A DNA stretch of 64,000 bases, from NCBI GenBank assembly GCA_024699855.1, contig JAMPIQ010000002.1:8680001-8744000 (forward strand), read 5' to 3'. Under the pieces are notes generated by a model. The model was not told the origin of the DNA, made no database searches, and was given only the letters and a program-made list of their open reading frames with translations. The translations under genes were made by a program, and so were the position numbers. The stretch is from Aphelenchoides besseyi. Lineage: Eukaryota > Nematoda > Chromadorea > Rhabditida > Aphelenchoididae. Below, one piece after another: positions 44,901-54,721 of this stretch (positions within the stretch are counted from its first letter, which is position 1; every line of letters begins with the position of its first letter).

Positions 44901-45947
44901 ATGGCCAGTACACGTGTCGCTCGTCTTGGAGCCGAAACGGTGGTGAAATCTGTTACGCCAGTCAGCTCTCGTACTCCCGAACAAGCTCGATTGGGCGTTT
45001 TGCAAGTGTACAAAAACTTGTAAGTTCGATTCCCATTAAATGATTTGTTTGGTTTGAAATAATGGGAATGTTGCGAAGCTGATGACCGTTTGCTTTAATT
45101 GGTGTGTGATGGATGGCGTGGAGTGAGGGATTTGTTGCCATGAATCTTCTCGATTCTCATGCACGCACACGGGATATGTCACGATAGTCGGCAAGCGGGT
45201 TCATTTGTTTTGTTTTTCTTTTTCACAACGCGCAGAGTGCGTGCAATCCAAAAAAACAAAAACACGCACTTTCCGCTCCAATACGCAGTGCGTAGCCACG
45301 TCAAAACGCGAAATAAGCGAGAGGCATGGATGAGAATGAGTGCGTCCATTTCTACGGGAACATTTTGGTGTCTCGTTCCTCTTTTTTGCTCGTTAGTTTT
45401 CAGCGTGCTCCGTTCGTATTCTCCAACTCTTTGGTCCTTTTATGTTGTGGTAAAATGCATTCTGCGCTCCCCACTTTCTGTCAGCGGCCTTCAGGTTCGC
45501 TGTTGTTTAATTATGCAAACGTAATATCGGTTTGTCTTCATGGCCATCGATAATTACACGTCAACAAAACCGCGAACATACGATACGTCGAGTCGCCGAG
45601 GACTCCGAAGTCATGTAACGAAGGTCATTTCAGGCAGAAGATTACGCCCAAATTTTGGTTCGACTACAATCTTGTCGACATTCCGTTGCCCGTTTTTCGT
45701 AATGTTCTCAAAAACGAATTCACCAAGAACGCTCATCACTCGGACCTTCGTATTATCGATCGTAAAGTAGCCGAATGTTACAAGGTTAGTTCTGTTGTTT
45801 TGCATTTTGATCTCTTGATAATTGCAGGACATCGAAGCCGTTCAAATGGCTTACTATAATCCGGAGCATGTTCGCAACTACTTGTTCCGTGAGAACATCG
45901 ACCCGAAGGCCAAGGATTTCTTATCACAGTTTTTGTCCGGAAGTTAA
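44901..45947 (+). CDS. nuo-3: Mitochondrial complex I subunit NDUFA6 (LYR protein, B14)
   Basis: Exons 44901-45019, 45634-45784 and 45828-45947 give 129 residues (human about 128). The protein is a LYR-type accessory subunit of the NADH:ubiquinone oxidoreductase. Visible family features are LGVLQVYKNLQKITPKFWFD, NLVDIPLPVFRNVLKNEF and the C-terminal AYYNPEHVRNYLF. The first intron is long (614 nt) and contains nothing I could call. The ATG lies 8 nt after the BRK1 stop codon, so the mRNA is probably made by trans-splicing from a shared pre-mRNA. Confidence 0.93.
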
Positions 45948-46157
45948 ACGCAGTTGCGTTTATTCTTCTTCACGTTGTAGGATTCTTGTAAATGATATGT
46001 GCAAGCAGTTTGCTCAAATGAATTGATTCGGGATTTTCCTGTTTGGGTTTTATTGTGGCGGAGAAGTTGGCATGGTGATAAGTGACCATTGAACTTATTT
46101 TCTTTCAAGTTTTCGATGTTCATCGGTTCGAATGTTCAGGAGGGTGTGGGACTTAAG

Positions 46158-47174
46158 ATGTTGGGAAGAAATTTCTTTTATCGTAACATTATTTCGTTGC
46201 GTTTATACTCTACAGTTGTTCCGTCAGCGGGCACTTTACCGAAGGCCGTACACCTTAGGTCTTCTGTCGATCCCGAAGAGGTGGAGCATTTTTCGCAACT
46301 GGTTAACGAATGGATGGACGAAAATGGCTCTTTGAAGGCGCTGCATTCGTTCAATAGAATTCGAGTTCCGTGGATTCTTGACGAATTAAAAAAAGTAAGT
46401 TACCATTAATACAAGGTCTATTGTATGTTATTAATTTTAGCAAAAATCGTCAGTGAACGATGCTCTTCCACTTCAAGGATTGCGAATCTTGGATGTGGGT
46501 TGTGGTTCTGGTATCTTATCGTTTCCACTCCTTCGTCTTGGTATGCTTGATTAGACAATTGGATAATAAGACTGTTGACAGGAGCTCAAGTAGTCGGTTT
46601 GGATGTTGTTCAGGGTTGTGTTGATGCGGGTACTTCGATAGCGGATCGTATATTACCCGAAGAATTGCGCTCATCTGCAAGATTCGTCTGCTCTTCAGTT
46701 GAGCAATTTGCAGGAGAGCAAGAAAATATTGAAGGCATGTATGAACCTAATTTCATATTTACAACGATACTGTTTAGCATACGACGCAATTGTTGCATCC
46801 GAAGTCATCGAACACGTTCCAAATCCGAATCTGTTCATTAGATCGTGTCATCGGCTTTTGAAGCCGCGATCAGCGATCTTCTTTTCGACTATCAACCGCA
46901 CATTTCTGAGTCAAGTTGTTGCTGTTGAATTGGCTGAGGTGTGTTGAATGATGGAAAGTCGTTTGACACTTCACTCTAGGGTCTGAACTTGACTCCAAAA
47001 GGAACTCATGATTGGAACAAGTTTGTTACACCGCGCGAACTGCGCAGTCTTCTCCTAGATAACAACTTTCAAGTTGCTTATGATCGAGGTCTATTCTACG
47101 ACCCATTAGTCAATGAATGGGCATGGTTTGTATTGAATCAAGTTAACTACGCGTTATTGGCGCGTAAACCATGA
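46158..47174 (+). CDS. coq-3: Ubiquinone biosynthesis O-methyltransferase COQ3
   Basis: About 280 residues in five exons. A basic, aromatic N-terminus (MLGRNFFYRNIISLRLYS) fits a mitochondrial targeting peptide. The SAM-binding motif I is LRILDVGCGSGILSFPLLRL, followed by GAQVVGLDVV, then AYDAIVASEVIEHVPNP, FFSTINRTFLSQ and the C-terminal GTHDWNKFVTPREL, all typical of COQ3/UbiG. The enzyme does both O-methylation steps of ubiquinone synthesis in the mitochondrial matrix. The intron between NIE and AYDAIVA keeps frame only with a GC donor (GAAG|GCATGT near 46734). The gene lies 210 nt after NDUFA6 and 169 nt before Rab GDI, on the same strand. Confidence 0.93.
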
Positions 47175-47200
47175 ACACATAGGACTTTTGTATAGAGCAA

Positions 47201-47206
47201 AATAAA
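47201..47206 (+). terminator. Polyadenylation signal of coq-3
   Basis: AATAAA lies 27 nt after the coq-3 stop codon, followed by a T-rich stretch before gdi-1. This is the usual layout between genes of a nematode operon. Confidence 0.6.
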
Positions 47207-47343
47207 CGATTCTCCTTATTTATTGCCAATTCTGATGACACAGACAACTTGTTTGTTACAATTTGAATACCTTTTTCACATGTTCGTTAATGTTTAAATG
47301 TTTCTTTAGTTTTTGAGCTCTCAGCTTTTTCAATTACTCCGAA

Positions 47344-48856
47344 ATGGATGAACAGTACGACGCAATTGTGCTTGGTACCGGTTTGAAGGTGAGTAGCTAA
47401 TGTTTTTTATTTACAACTTTCTATTTAGGAATGCATCTTGTCGGGAATGTTATCGGTTTCGGGTAAGAAGGTGCTTCATATCGATCGAAACAACTACTAC
47501 GGTGGGGAATCGGCGTCGTTGACTCCATTGGAACAATTATACGAGCATTTTCGCGGTGAAAAGAGCAAACCACCAGCTGATATGGGACGTGGACGCGATT
47601 GGAACGTCGATTTGATTCCCAAATTCTTGATGGCCAATGGAGATCTGGTGAAATTGTTGATTCACACCGGTGTTACTCGTTATTTGGAGTTCAAGTCCAT
47701 TGAGGGTTCATATGTCTACAAAGGCGGAAAAGTCTACAAAGTCCCCGCCGACGAAATGGAAGCACTTTCGACTAGTTAGTTTAAAACTTGATTATCCTAT
47801 TTAATTTTATATTTAGGCTTGATGGGAATGTTTGAAAAGCGACGTTTCAAAAAGTTCCTCGTTTGGGTTCAAAGCTTCGATGCTAACAACTCATCGACTT
47901 GGAACGACTTGGATCCGAAAACCGCAACCATGCAACAGGTTTATGATAAGTTCGGTTTGGATGAAAATACAGCCGATTTCACTGGGCACGCATTGGCGTT
48001 GTATCGTGATGATCATTACAAACAACAACCGTATCCGAAAACTGTCGAAAAGATTCGCTTATATAGTGATTCATTGGCGCGTTACGGTAAATCACCGTAC
48101 TTGTATCCGCTTTACGGTTTGGGTGAATTGCCACAAGGATTCGCTCGTTTGTCCGCTATCTATGGCGGTACTTACATGTTGGATAAGCCGGTGGATGAGA
48201 TCGTTTTCGAAAATGGTCGCGTTGTTGGTGTTCGTAGTGGAAATGAAGTTGCTAAATGCAAGCAATTGTATTGCGATCCGACTTACATAAAAGACACCGA
48301 TCGAGTCAAGAAGAGTGGTCAAGTGGTGCGTGCCATTTGTCTCTTGAACCACCCCATTCCGAATACGAACGATGCAGCGTCGTGCCAAATTATTATTCCA
48401 CAAAAGCAGGTTGATCGTCATTTTGGTGAGTTCGCAATTTGCTTTAATTTCGATTTGTTTGTTCCATTGTAGATATCTACATCTCGTGCGTATCGAACTC
48501 GAATCAAGTGGCACCAAAAGGCTGGTACATTGCTATGGTTTCGACCACGGTTGAAACCAGCAATCCCGAGGCGGAGATTTTGCCCGGTCTTCAATTGCTC
48601 GGTCCTATTGCCGACAAGTGAGTTCGTACATGTTGACGATGTTGAGCGGTTAATTTTCAGGTTTATCTCGGTGACTGACGTCTACGAACCGGTGGACATG
48701 GGCACGGAATCGCAAATCTTCATTTCACGTTCCTATGATCCCACTACTCACTTTATGACCACCTGTCAAGACGTGCTCGACATTTTCCAACGAGGCACAA
48801 CGGAAGCTTTCGACTTCAATTTGATTACTCACTTGTCGCTTGAAGAAAGCGACTAA
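47344..48856 (+). CDS. gdi-1: Rab GDP-dissociation inhibitor
   Basis: Five exons give a protein of about 440 residues (human GDI about 447). It begins [20 protein letters not shown], the FAD-type fold loop of the GDI/REP family. It continues with [20 protein letters not shown], the Rab-binding platform ([20 protein letters not shown]), [13 protein letters not shown] and [20 protein letters not shown]. The C-terminal half has DVYEPVDMG and [11 protein letters not shown]. The protein extracts prenylated GDP-bound Rab proteins from membranes and recycles them. It is the last gene of the same-strand block BRK1 - NDUFA6 - COQ3 - GDI. Confidence 0.95.
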
Positions 48857-49325
48857 TTTCGAAGAGCGTTTGGAAACAAGTTCAGCATAAGCTAGAGCGG
48901 TTGTCGGCTATTTATTGTCATTTATTTTTGTGAAGTCAGTATTGTAATCTGCGGTTTTTCAATATTCTTGGCGACGAAGAACGTCGACGTGTTTTCCTGT
49001 GCAGTAGTTTGTGCACTTTTCGCTTTAGTATCCGTTATTTTTATCGAAAAACGTTCAAGATGTGTGCAACTCGCCTAATTTCAATCCACTCCCGCTGTTT
49101 TATCGTAATTTGCAATAGAGGCTTCCCAATGATTCCATTTACAGTGTGTAGTTTACTGTCAAATAAAAGTGTTGAAGCTGCAGTATTCTGACAACAGTTG
49201 TTTATAGTTTAAGATGGGAAAACAAATTCAGGATTCTTGAGCTGTTTAACGTGCTCAAGAAGGTTGTCAACAAGGCTCATTAGAAGTTGTTTTAATAAAA
49301 AATTGTTTAGAAAAGTGAGTGGTTG

Positions 49326-49958
49326 CTATTCATTTACAATTCTACTCCCGCGAATTCCATTGATGGTAAGAGCGGGTATTGGAAGTCGGGAATTGTTTGC
49401 TGCGGCTCGAAACACGGCGTCACAACCGGGCTTAGGCGGCTCCAACTGATCGTTGAAATTGCGGAAACGTACGCACAAAATGCGAATATCCCCGGAAATC
49501 TCCAATGAGCTCACTTGACGTAGGGAGTGACGGTAATTGAAGTCTCGAAGGTGTTGTCCGTTTAATGAAATCTAAATCCTACAATTATATTCTGAACATT
49601 CTGGTCAACGAACTTCAAATCCCACATCTCGTGCCGTGACACGAAACTCGGTCTTTTGTCCCACTTCAACATTGCGTGGCAACCACTCTTCATAATCAGT
49701 TACTTCGTTGTTTCGTGTGCTTAGCAAGATCCCGTTTTGATCGTTCAAATTAACTTCTACACGCAAAATTGTGTCCAAAGTGCTCTTGTATTCGAAGTAA
49801 AATGTCTTCTGAGAGCCGTGAAATGGAATGCAATCTAACTGTACTTCACAATCAACCGGAAGACCCCGATAAATCGATTTTTGAAACGGTAAACTCTAAA
49901 ACAATCATTCAGTTAAATCACAGTAAAAACGAACCTGATTCCGATACTCAACATTCAT
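49326..49958 (-). CDS. Divergent galectin with C-terminal extension
   Basis: Three exons on the minus strand: from ATG at 49958, then from about 49886 down to the donor near 49613, and from about 49569 to 49326. The fold pattern of the galectin carbohydrate-recognition domain is clear: LPFQKSIYRGLPVDCEVQLD, FHGSQKTFYFEY, the edge strand EEWLPRNVEVGQKTEFRVTA, then GFEISLNGQHLRDFNYRH and VSSLEISGDIRILCVRF. The usual sugar-contact residues (His-x-Asn-x-Arg and the conserved Trp-x-x-Glu-x-Arg) are not found in the expected strands, so galactoside binding is doubtful. A 45-residue tail with no second domain follows. Start choice is tentative. Confidence 0.78.
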
Positions 49959-51753
49959 TTTGCGATCTTTTCTTCGCTCACCACCACTTTTTTCTTATCA
50001 GAAACAAACGTGATTGCGGTCGAAGCCTAAACAATTTAAGCGACCGTTTGACTGGCAATCGAAAAACCCACTGACGAACGTTGCATTGATTTTGACGAGC
50101 ATTTCACGTCGAGCGCTAGAGATCGGATTCAACGGACGCAGAAAGCAAACAACCAACAGTTTCGTGCTTCTTATTCAATAAAGTTTAATGAGAAAAAGTG
50201 GACGGTTATTGTGTTCGTGTCGACTTTGCGTCGGAATTAAAACTAAACAGAAGTCTTTCCTACGTCTTCCAGCTGCAGGAAAACGGTTTTTAGTCGAACT
50301 CTGAAAACGCACTTTTTCCTTTTCTGCAAACCTCAAAAGCTGATTGATTGCCGCTCACCAGTTGTGCAAAAAACAGTCAAAACTAATGAGGAAACGTCTT
50401 ATTAACTAATACCAACAGATTATCTTACACGCGATGTACTTCAACTGCAAAATTGTCAAGAGACCAAGTCATAAGTATGTCGGTTTGATTGATGTCCGAT
50501 ACCTTTCATTAGACAGTGCGCCTGACAACATACAAGAACTATAGAAAAAGAACATGTGATCAACGAGAAGTTCACTTTGTGATATTTCAGATGCTTTATG
50601 ATGACAGTCGATATGACACTTAAGACCCATGAATTTTAAAGTCAACGACCATCTATTCAGCAAACATTAACGAGAAACATTCGATTCAATGTTTGTTGTT
50701 GGATTAGTTGATCTCGTTGATTTCAACAATACTCTGCGGTTCAGCATAGTTACTGTTTTATGTGATTGACTTCGAGTTTACTAACAATCAAGGTCTATAG
50801 AAGCTTTTATTCTGTTTGTAGTTCTTGAAAGAGTGTCAAGCACCAAACGTTCTCGTTTTTAGTTCATTGAACAAAAGTTGTTCTTTACGCGTTGTTCAAT
50901 GCAGCTGCTTGCCATGCAGACGATAAGCAAACAATTTATTGGGACGCACGTTGAATTCATGATTTCAACATCAACAATCCGCTTTTCAAGTGCTCAAACC
51001 ACTTGTTAAACAGCAAAGGCGGAAATTGAGCTCAGAAACACGTGTTCACATTAACAGCACTTGAGATCGACAATGTTTGCTCATTACATGCGATTGGTTT
51101 CGAACGAAGAACGTTTTTAAAGTGCGCAATTCGAGTTTTGAAATGGCGTTTGTGTATTTGACTAAAGAAGTTAACGTCGAGATCATAGGTCAGAAAATCA
51201 AAAGGAGTTCATTATTACAATTTTCGTTCCTGGTATATGTTTAACGATCGTCAAGCATACACCGAATATTGAAATGCAAGGAAATCGATTGCAAGAATTC
51301 GTGCGTTCTTGCGATATTCTTTTTGAATGGTACAAACTTGCAGGATTGAATTTGTCGGATAAAGTACAGAAATCAAACGGCTTTTTTTCGAGATTCGACT
51401 TATAAAAACCATCTAAGAGAAATAAAAGAGCGTTATGTTGAGAACTGAGTAAATAGAAATTACAAAGGAAACGATCAAATTGAAAGTTAAACAATCGACT
51501 GAACGTTTATAGTTGACCATACGGTACCAGCTCATAGAATGATCACTTCGCATTTCTAAACTCTCAAACCAATTGAATGGGGCGTTGTTTGAGATATGCG
51601 GGGACTTCGAAAAATCTGTCGAAAGTGTCGAGAACGTTGAGCTCAAAAAACCACGCCCGAAGCCTCAAACCGGACCCTACAAAAAGTCGTTAAGACGGAA
51701 AGCTGATCGGACAGTTGGTGGTTGATTAGTTGAAAGGACCTTCACAAATTCAA
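49959..51753. other. Intergenic stretch, no supported gene
   Basis: AT-rich sequence upstream of the divergent galectin and TMEM144-like genes. A short near-palindrome around 51232-51263 makes similar peptides appear on both strands. A 59-codon plus-strand stretch ending at 51403 has no start or partner exon. Nothing is called. Confidence 0.4.
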
Positions 51754-52459
51754 ATGGATGCTGTAACAACGGGATTATTCTGGTGTATTATCTCAACGTT
51801 GCTATACGGATCTGCATTCGTTCCATTAAAAGGGAAAAACTTTGGAGATGGAGTCTATTCACTGCAGCTACGATCAATCGTCATTCTTCTCGTTGGATTT
51901 GTGGTATTTATTCTGAACGAAAATCAATTCTTTCCCGTTGTTATGCTTGGAGGATCACTCTGGGCCATTGGTAAGTGAGTTTCTTCGATGTAAAATTATC
52001 GTATTGTAGCAAATCTGATTGTCCTTCCATGTGTCGGCCAAATTGGTCTCGGTCTTACAGTTCTTCTCTACAGTTTTACAAACTGCTTAACTAACTGGAT
52101 CATTGGTAACTATGGTTTCATTGGGCTCACAAAGGCCAGACCTCCGAAGAATTCAATCTTGAACTACGTTGGCTTAATTTTTTTGCTACTCGGCGGTATA
52201 CTCATGTTTTTCATCAAATCAGACCTGAAACGGCCCAATTTACCGACGCCAACAAGTCAATCCTCAATGACCGGAATGATATCTAACGAAAAAACGGATG
52301 TGTTAAATCAAATTGAGTTCAATTTACCTGCTACTGGAAATCAAATGGTCAACATCTCGGTTGAACGATTCAACGTGAAGCGCATTTTGTCAGTTATCGG
52401 ATCGCTAGTTGCCGGCTTCTTTTACGGAGTGAATGTCGTTCCTGTTATTTACTACCAAG

Positions 52460-52471
52460 ACAACTTCAAAG
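52460..52471 (+). repeat. Target-site duplication, left copy
   Basis: The 12-bp sequence ACAACTTCAAAG, native to the TMEM144-like exon, directly precedes the retrotransposon. An exact second copy follows it at 54108-54119. Confidence 0.93.
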
Positions 52472-54025
52472 TTCTACACGGATCTTTTTGCATCTAAAAT
52501 AGACGTTCCGCCAGAAATTGACAATCGTGAACAAGAATCAGTCTCTAACATTCTTGTCTCTGAAGTTCGTGCAGCCGTGGAAAGTTTGAAAAACGACAAA
52601 GCACCTGGGCCCGATGGAATTACGAACGAGATGCTCAAAAATGGTGGTTTTCTTTTATGGACCACCTTGACATCAATGTTCAACGACTGCCTGCAGCACG
52701 AAGATGTTCCAGCACAATGGAAAACTTCAAGAACAGTCATTCTCCCAAAGAAAGGCGACCTTGAAGATCTTCGAAACTATCGACCCATCGCGCTCTTGCC
52801 AACTGTCTACAAACTTTTCACCAAAGTACTGGTCAATCGAATGACGTCGCAACTGGACTTCGAGCAACCGCGAGAACAAGCTGGTTTTCGTTCTGGGTTC
52901 TCAACTATGGATCACCTTCAAACAGTAAACCAAGTGATGGAACGCTGTCGTGAGGTAAAAATGCCACTTTGTTTAGTTTTTGTAGACTACGAAAAGGCAT
53001 TTGATTCCGTGGAAATCAACGCGGTTATCAACTCACTGATCCACCAGAACATTTCCAGCAAATACACGCGAACGCTCAAGAACATCAACACCAATTGCTC
53101 CACCACATTCCAACTCTTCTATCAACCAATTGAAGTACCTGTTAGCCGAGGTGTGAGACAAGGTGACACAATATCACCGAAGCTCTTCACTGCCACACTG
53201 GAAGACGTTTTTCGTCAGTTGGATTGGAGCAATTATGGAATTCGGATTGACGGCGAACGACTCCACCATCTTCGATTTGCTGATGACATTGTCCTTTTTG
53301 CGCACGACTTTCAAACAGCTGAACTTATGCTCAACGAACTGGATGACGTGGGATCGCAAATTGGACTTCGTATTAACCGTAAAAAGACGCAAGTCATGGC
53401 AAATCCAAGTTGTGAAGTGGGAAGGATCTTGATCAAGGACGCACCTATTAAATTGGTAAGTAAATACGTTTATTTAGGTCAAGAAATCTCTGAAAACCAC
53501 ACCATTGATGGGGAAATTCGAAGGCGACGATCGGCCGGATGGTTTGGATTCAAAAACATCCAAGAAGTCCTGAAGAAGACAAAAGACGTCAAAATTCGAG
53601 CTCAACTCTTCAACTCAGTTGTACTACCAGCACTCAATTATGGATCTGAAGTTTGGACGATGCGGAAAACCGAACGTACCAAATTAACAACGACGCAAAG
53701 AGCAATGGAAAGAAGAACTCTTGGCATTCGACTACGCGATGAAGTCAGAAGTGTTGAAATCAGAACACAAACAAAGTTTAAAGACGCCGTTCACGACGCA
53801 TTAAAACGTAAGTTTCGATGGGCCGGACATGTCGCAAGAAGAAACGACAACCGATGGTCAACAAGAACAACTTTCTGGTGGCCTTATGGTTGGACCAGAC
53901 CAATTGGAAGACCACCTCACCGTTGGCGCCGAGACTTGAATCTGTTGGGAAACGGATGGCAACAAATCGCTCAAAACCGAAGCGACTGGAAAAAAGCGGT
54001 CGAAGTATTCGCATCAACAAATTAA
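52472..54025 (+). CDS. RTE reverse transcriptase, N-terminally truncated
   Basis: The frame is open from the first base of the insertion to the stop at 54023-54025 (517 residues). Reverse-transcriptase motifs occur in order: NDKAPGPDGITNEML, LPKKGDLEDLRNYRPIALLP, FVDYEKAFDSVE (motif A), VSRGVRQGDTISPKLF (motif B), the catalytic FADD at 53276-53287 and YVYLGQEIS. The C-terminal region has LPALNYGSEVWTM, GIRLRDEVRSVEIR and KRKFRWAGHVARR. The apurinic-type endonuclease domain that normally precedes the RT is absent. No internal stop or frameshift is present, which supports a young insertion. It has no start codon of its own and is presumably not translated. Confidence 0.9.
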   Translation, partial: FYTDLFASKIDVPPEIDNREQESVSNILVSEVRAAVESLKNDKAPGPDGITNEMLKNGGFLLWTTLTSMFNDCLQHEDVPAQWKTSRTVILPKKGDLEDLRNYRPIALLPTVYKLFTKVLVNRMTSQLDFEQPREQAGFRSGFSTMDHLQTVNQVMERCREVKMPLCLVFVDYEKAFDSVEINAVINSLIHQNISSKYTRTLKNINTNCSTTFQLFYQPIEVPVSRGVRQGDTISPKLFTATLEDVFRQLDWSNYGIRIDGERLHHLRFADDIVLFAHDFQTAELMLNELDDVGSQIGLRINRKKTQVMANPSCEVGRILIKDAPIKLVSKYVYLGQEISENHTIDGEIRRRRSAGWFGFKNIQEVLKKTKDVKIRAQLFNSVVLPALNYGSEVWTMRKTERTKLTTTQRAMERRTLGIRLRDEVRSVEIRTQTKFKDAVHDALKRKFRWAGHVARRNDNRWSTRTTFWWPYGWTRPIGRPPHRWRRDLNLLGNGWQQIAQNRSDWKKAVEVFASTN

Positions 54026-54107
54026 CTATCTTCTACCATCTTTCATTTTATCTTGTTGTTGATTTGTTGATTGAACCGAATAAATCATTGTAATCATTGT
54101 AAAAAAA
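52472..54107 (+). mobile_element. 5'-truncated RTE-clade non-LTR retrotransposon
   Basis: The 1,636-bp insertion is bounded by exact 12-bp target-site duplications. It starts in the middle of the polyprotein, so the endonuclease part is missing, as expected for incomplete reverse transcription. The 3' end carries a short tandem tail (AATCATTGTAATCATTG) and a run of A. The intact reverse-transcriptase frame, the C-terminal KRKFRWAGHVARR segment and the short repeat tail point to the RTE clade. Confidence 0.9.
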
Positions 54108-54119
54108 ACAACTTCAAAG
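54108..54119 (+). repeat. Target-site duplication, right copy
   Basis: An exact repeat of 52460-52471 lies directly after the A-rich tail of the element. From here the TMEM144-like frame resumes with GAA GCA CCT. Confidence 0.93.
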
Positions 54120-54721
54120 AAGCACCTCAAAATGGTCAGAGCTATGTTATGTCCCACTTCAGTGGTATTTTTTTTACATCTAGCCTGATTTTCATCGCTT
54201 ATTGTATAATCAAGTAAGTGAATAAGTGATGGATATTACACGTTCCTGCATTTAGAAAAAACAAACCGTTTGTAAGCGCAGAAATCACGTTAGCGTCTTT
54301 AGCTTCCGGTACACTTTGGTCAATCGCTCAGTTTCTGTTTATCGTGTCGATCAAACATCTTTCTCAATCTGTATCTGGACCTATTGGTAATAGAGAAAAT
54401 ATGTCGATGTGAAAAACAAAGTTTACAGGAAGTACGTTTCCCGCATGCGTGGCTGCTATTTGGAGCGTCGTCTATTTTAAAGAAATCAAGGTTTTACGTT
54501 GCATGGAAGTTAGTACTAATAGTGTTCTTTTAGGGTACGAAAAATCTAGTTTTCTTGTTCTTGTCAATTAGCATTACATTAATAGGGGTTATAGCTACAG
54601 CATTAAGCAAAACCCTGTAAATGATTCAATTACTCATTTGATCCTCAGATTGCTCTTTGTTGTTTTAAATATTGCACAAAATATTTTTGTGGTTTTTATT
54701 AAAAAGACTATAATTGGACGG

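Larger units (their letters stand above)
51754..54620 (+). pseudogene. TMEM144: TMEM144-like transporter gene broken by an RTE insertion
   Basis: Exons at 51754-51971, about 52010-52471, 54120-54210, about 54257-54385, about 54428-54490 and about 54534-54620 carry one continuous multi-pass membrane protein of the TMEM144 / DUF1632 type, related to nucleotide-sugar transporter folds. Examples are TTGLFWCIISTLLYGSAFVP, GQIGLGLTVLLYSFTNCL, FYGVNVVPVIYYQDN, LASLASGTLWSIAQFLF and a final IGVIATALSKTL. A 1,636-bp retrotransposon lies inside the second coding exon. Reading through it adds only nine foreign codons before a stop at 52495-52497, which removes about the last third of the membrane helices. 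All other exons and splice sites look intact, so the break is recent, or this is a disrupted allele. Confidence 0.88.

Noticed and set aside
49600..49620. Frameshift or truncation of the galectin after GFE
   Set aside because: A short intron (GTTCGTTGACC...GATTTAG) restores the canonical continuation ISLNGQHL in frame.
51198..51494. Similar peptides on both strands (CLTIVKH...) near 51240
   Set aside because: Explained by a short near-palindrome; neither strand gives a complete gene model.
52433..52497. Apparent fusion of TMEM144-like sequence to the reverse transcriptase
   Set aside because: The RT frame runs back into host sequence in a different frame from the host protein, so the join is accidental.
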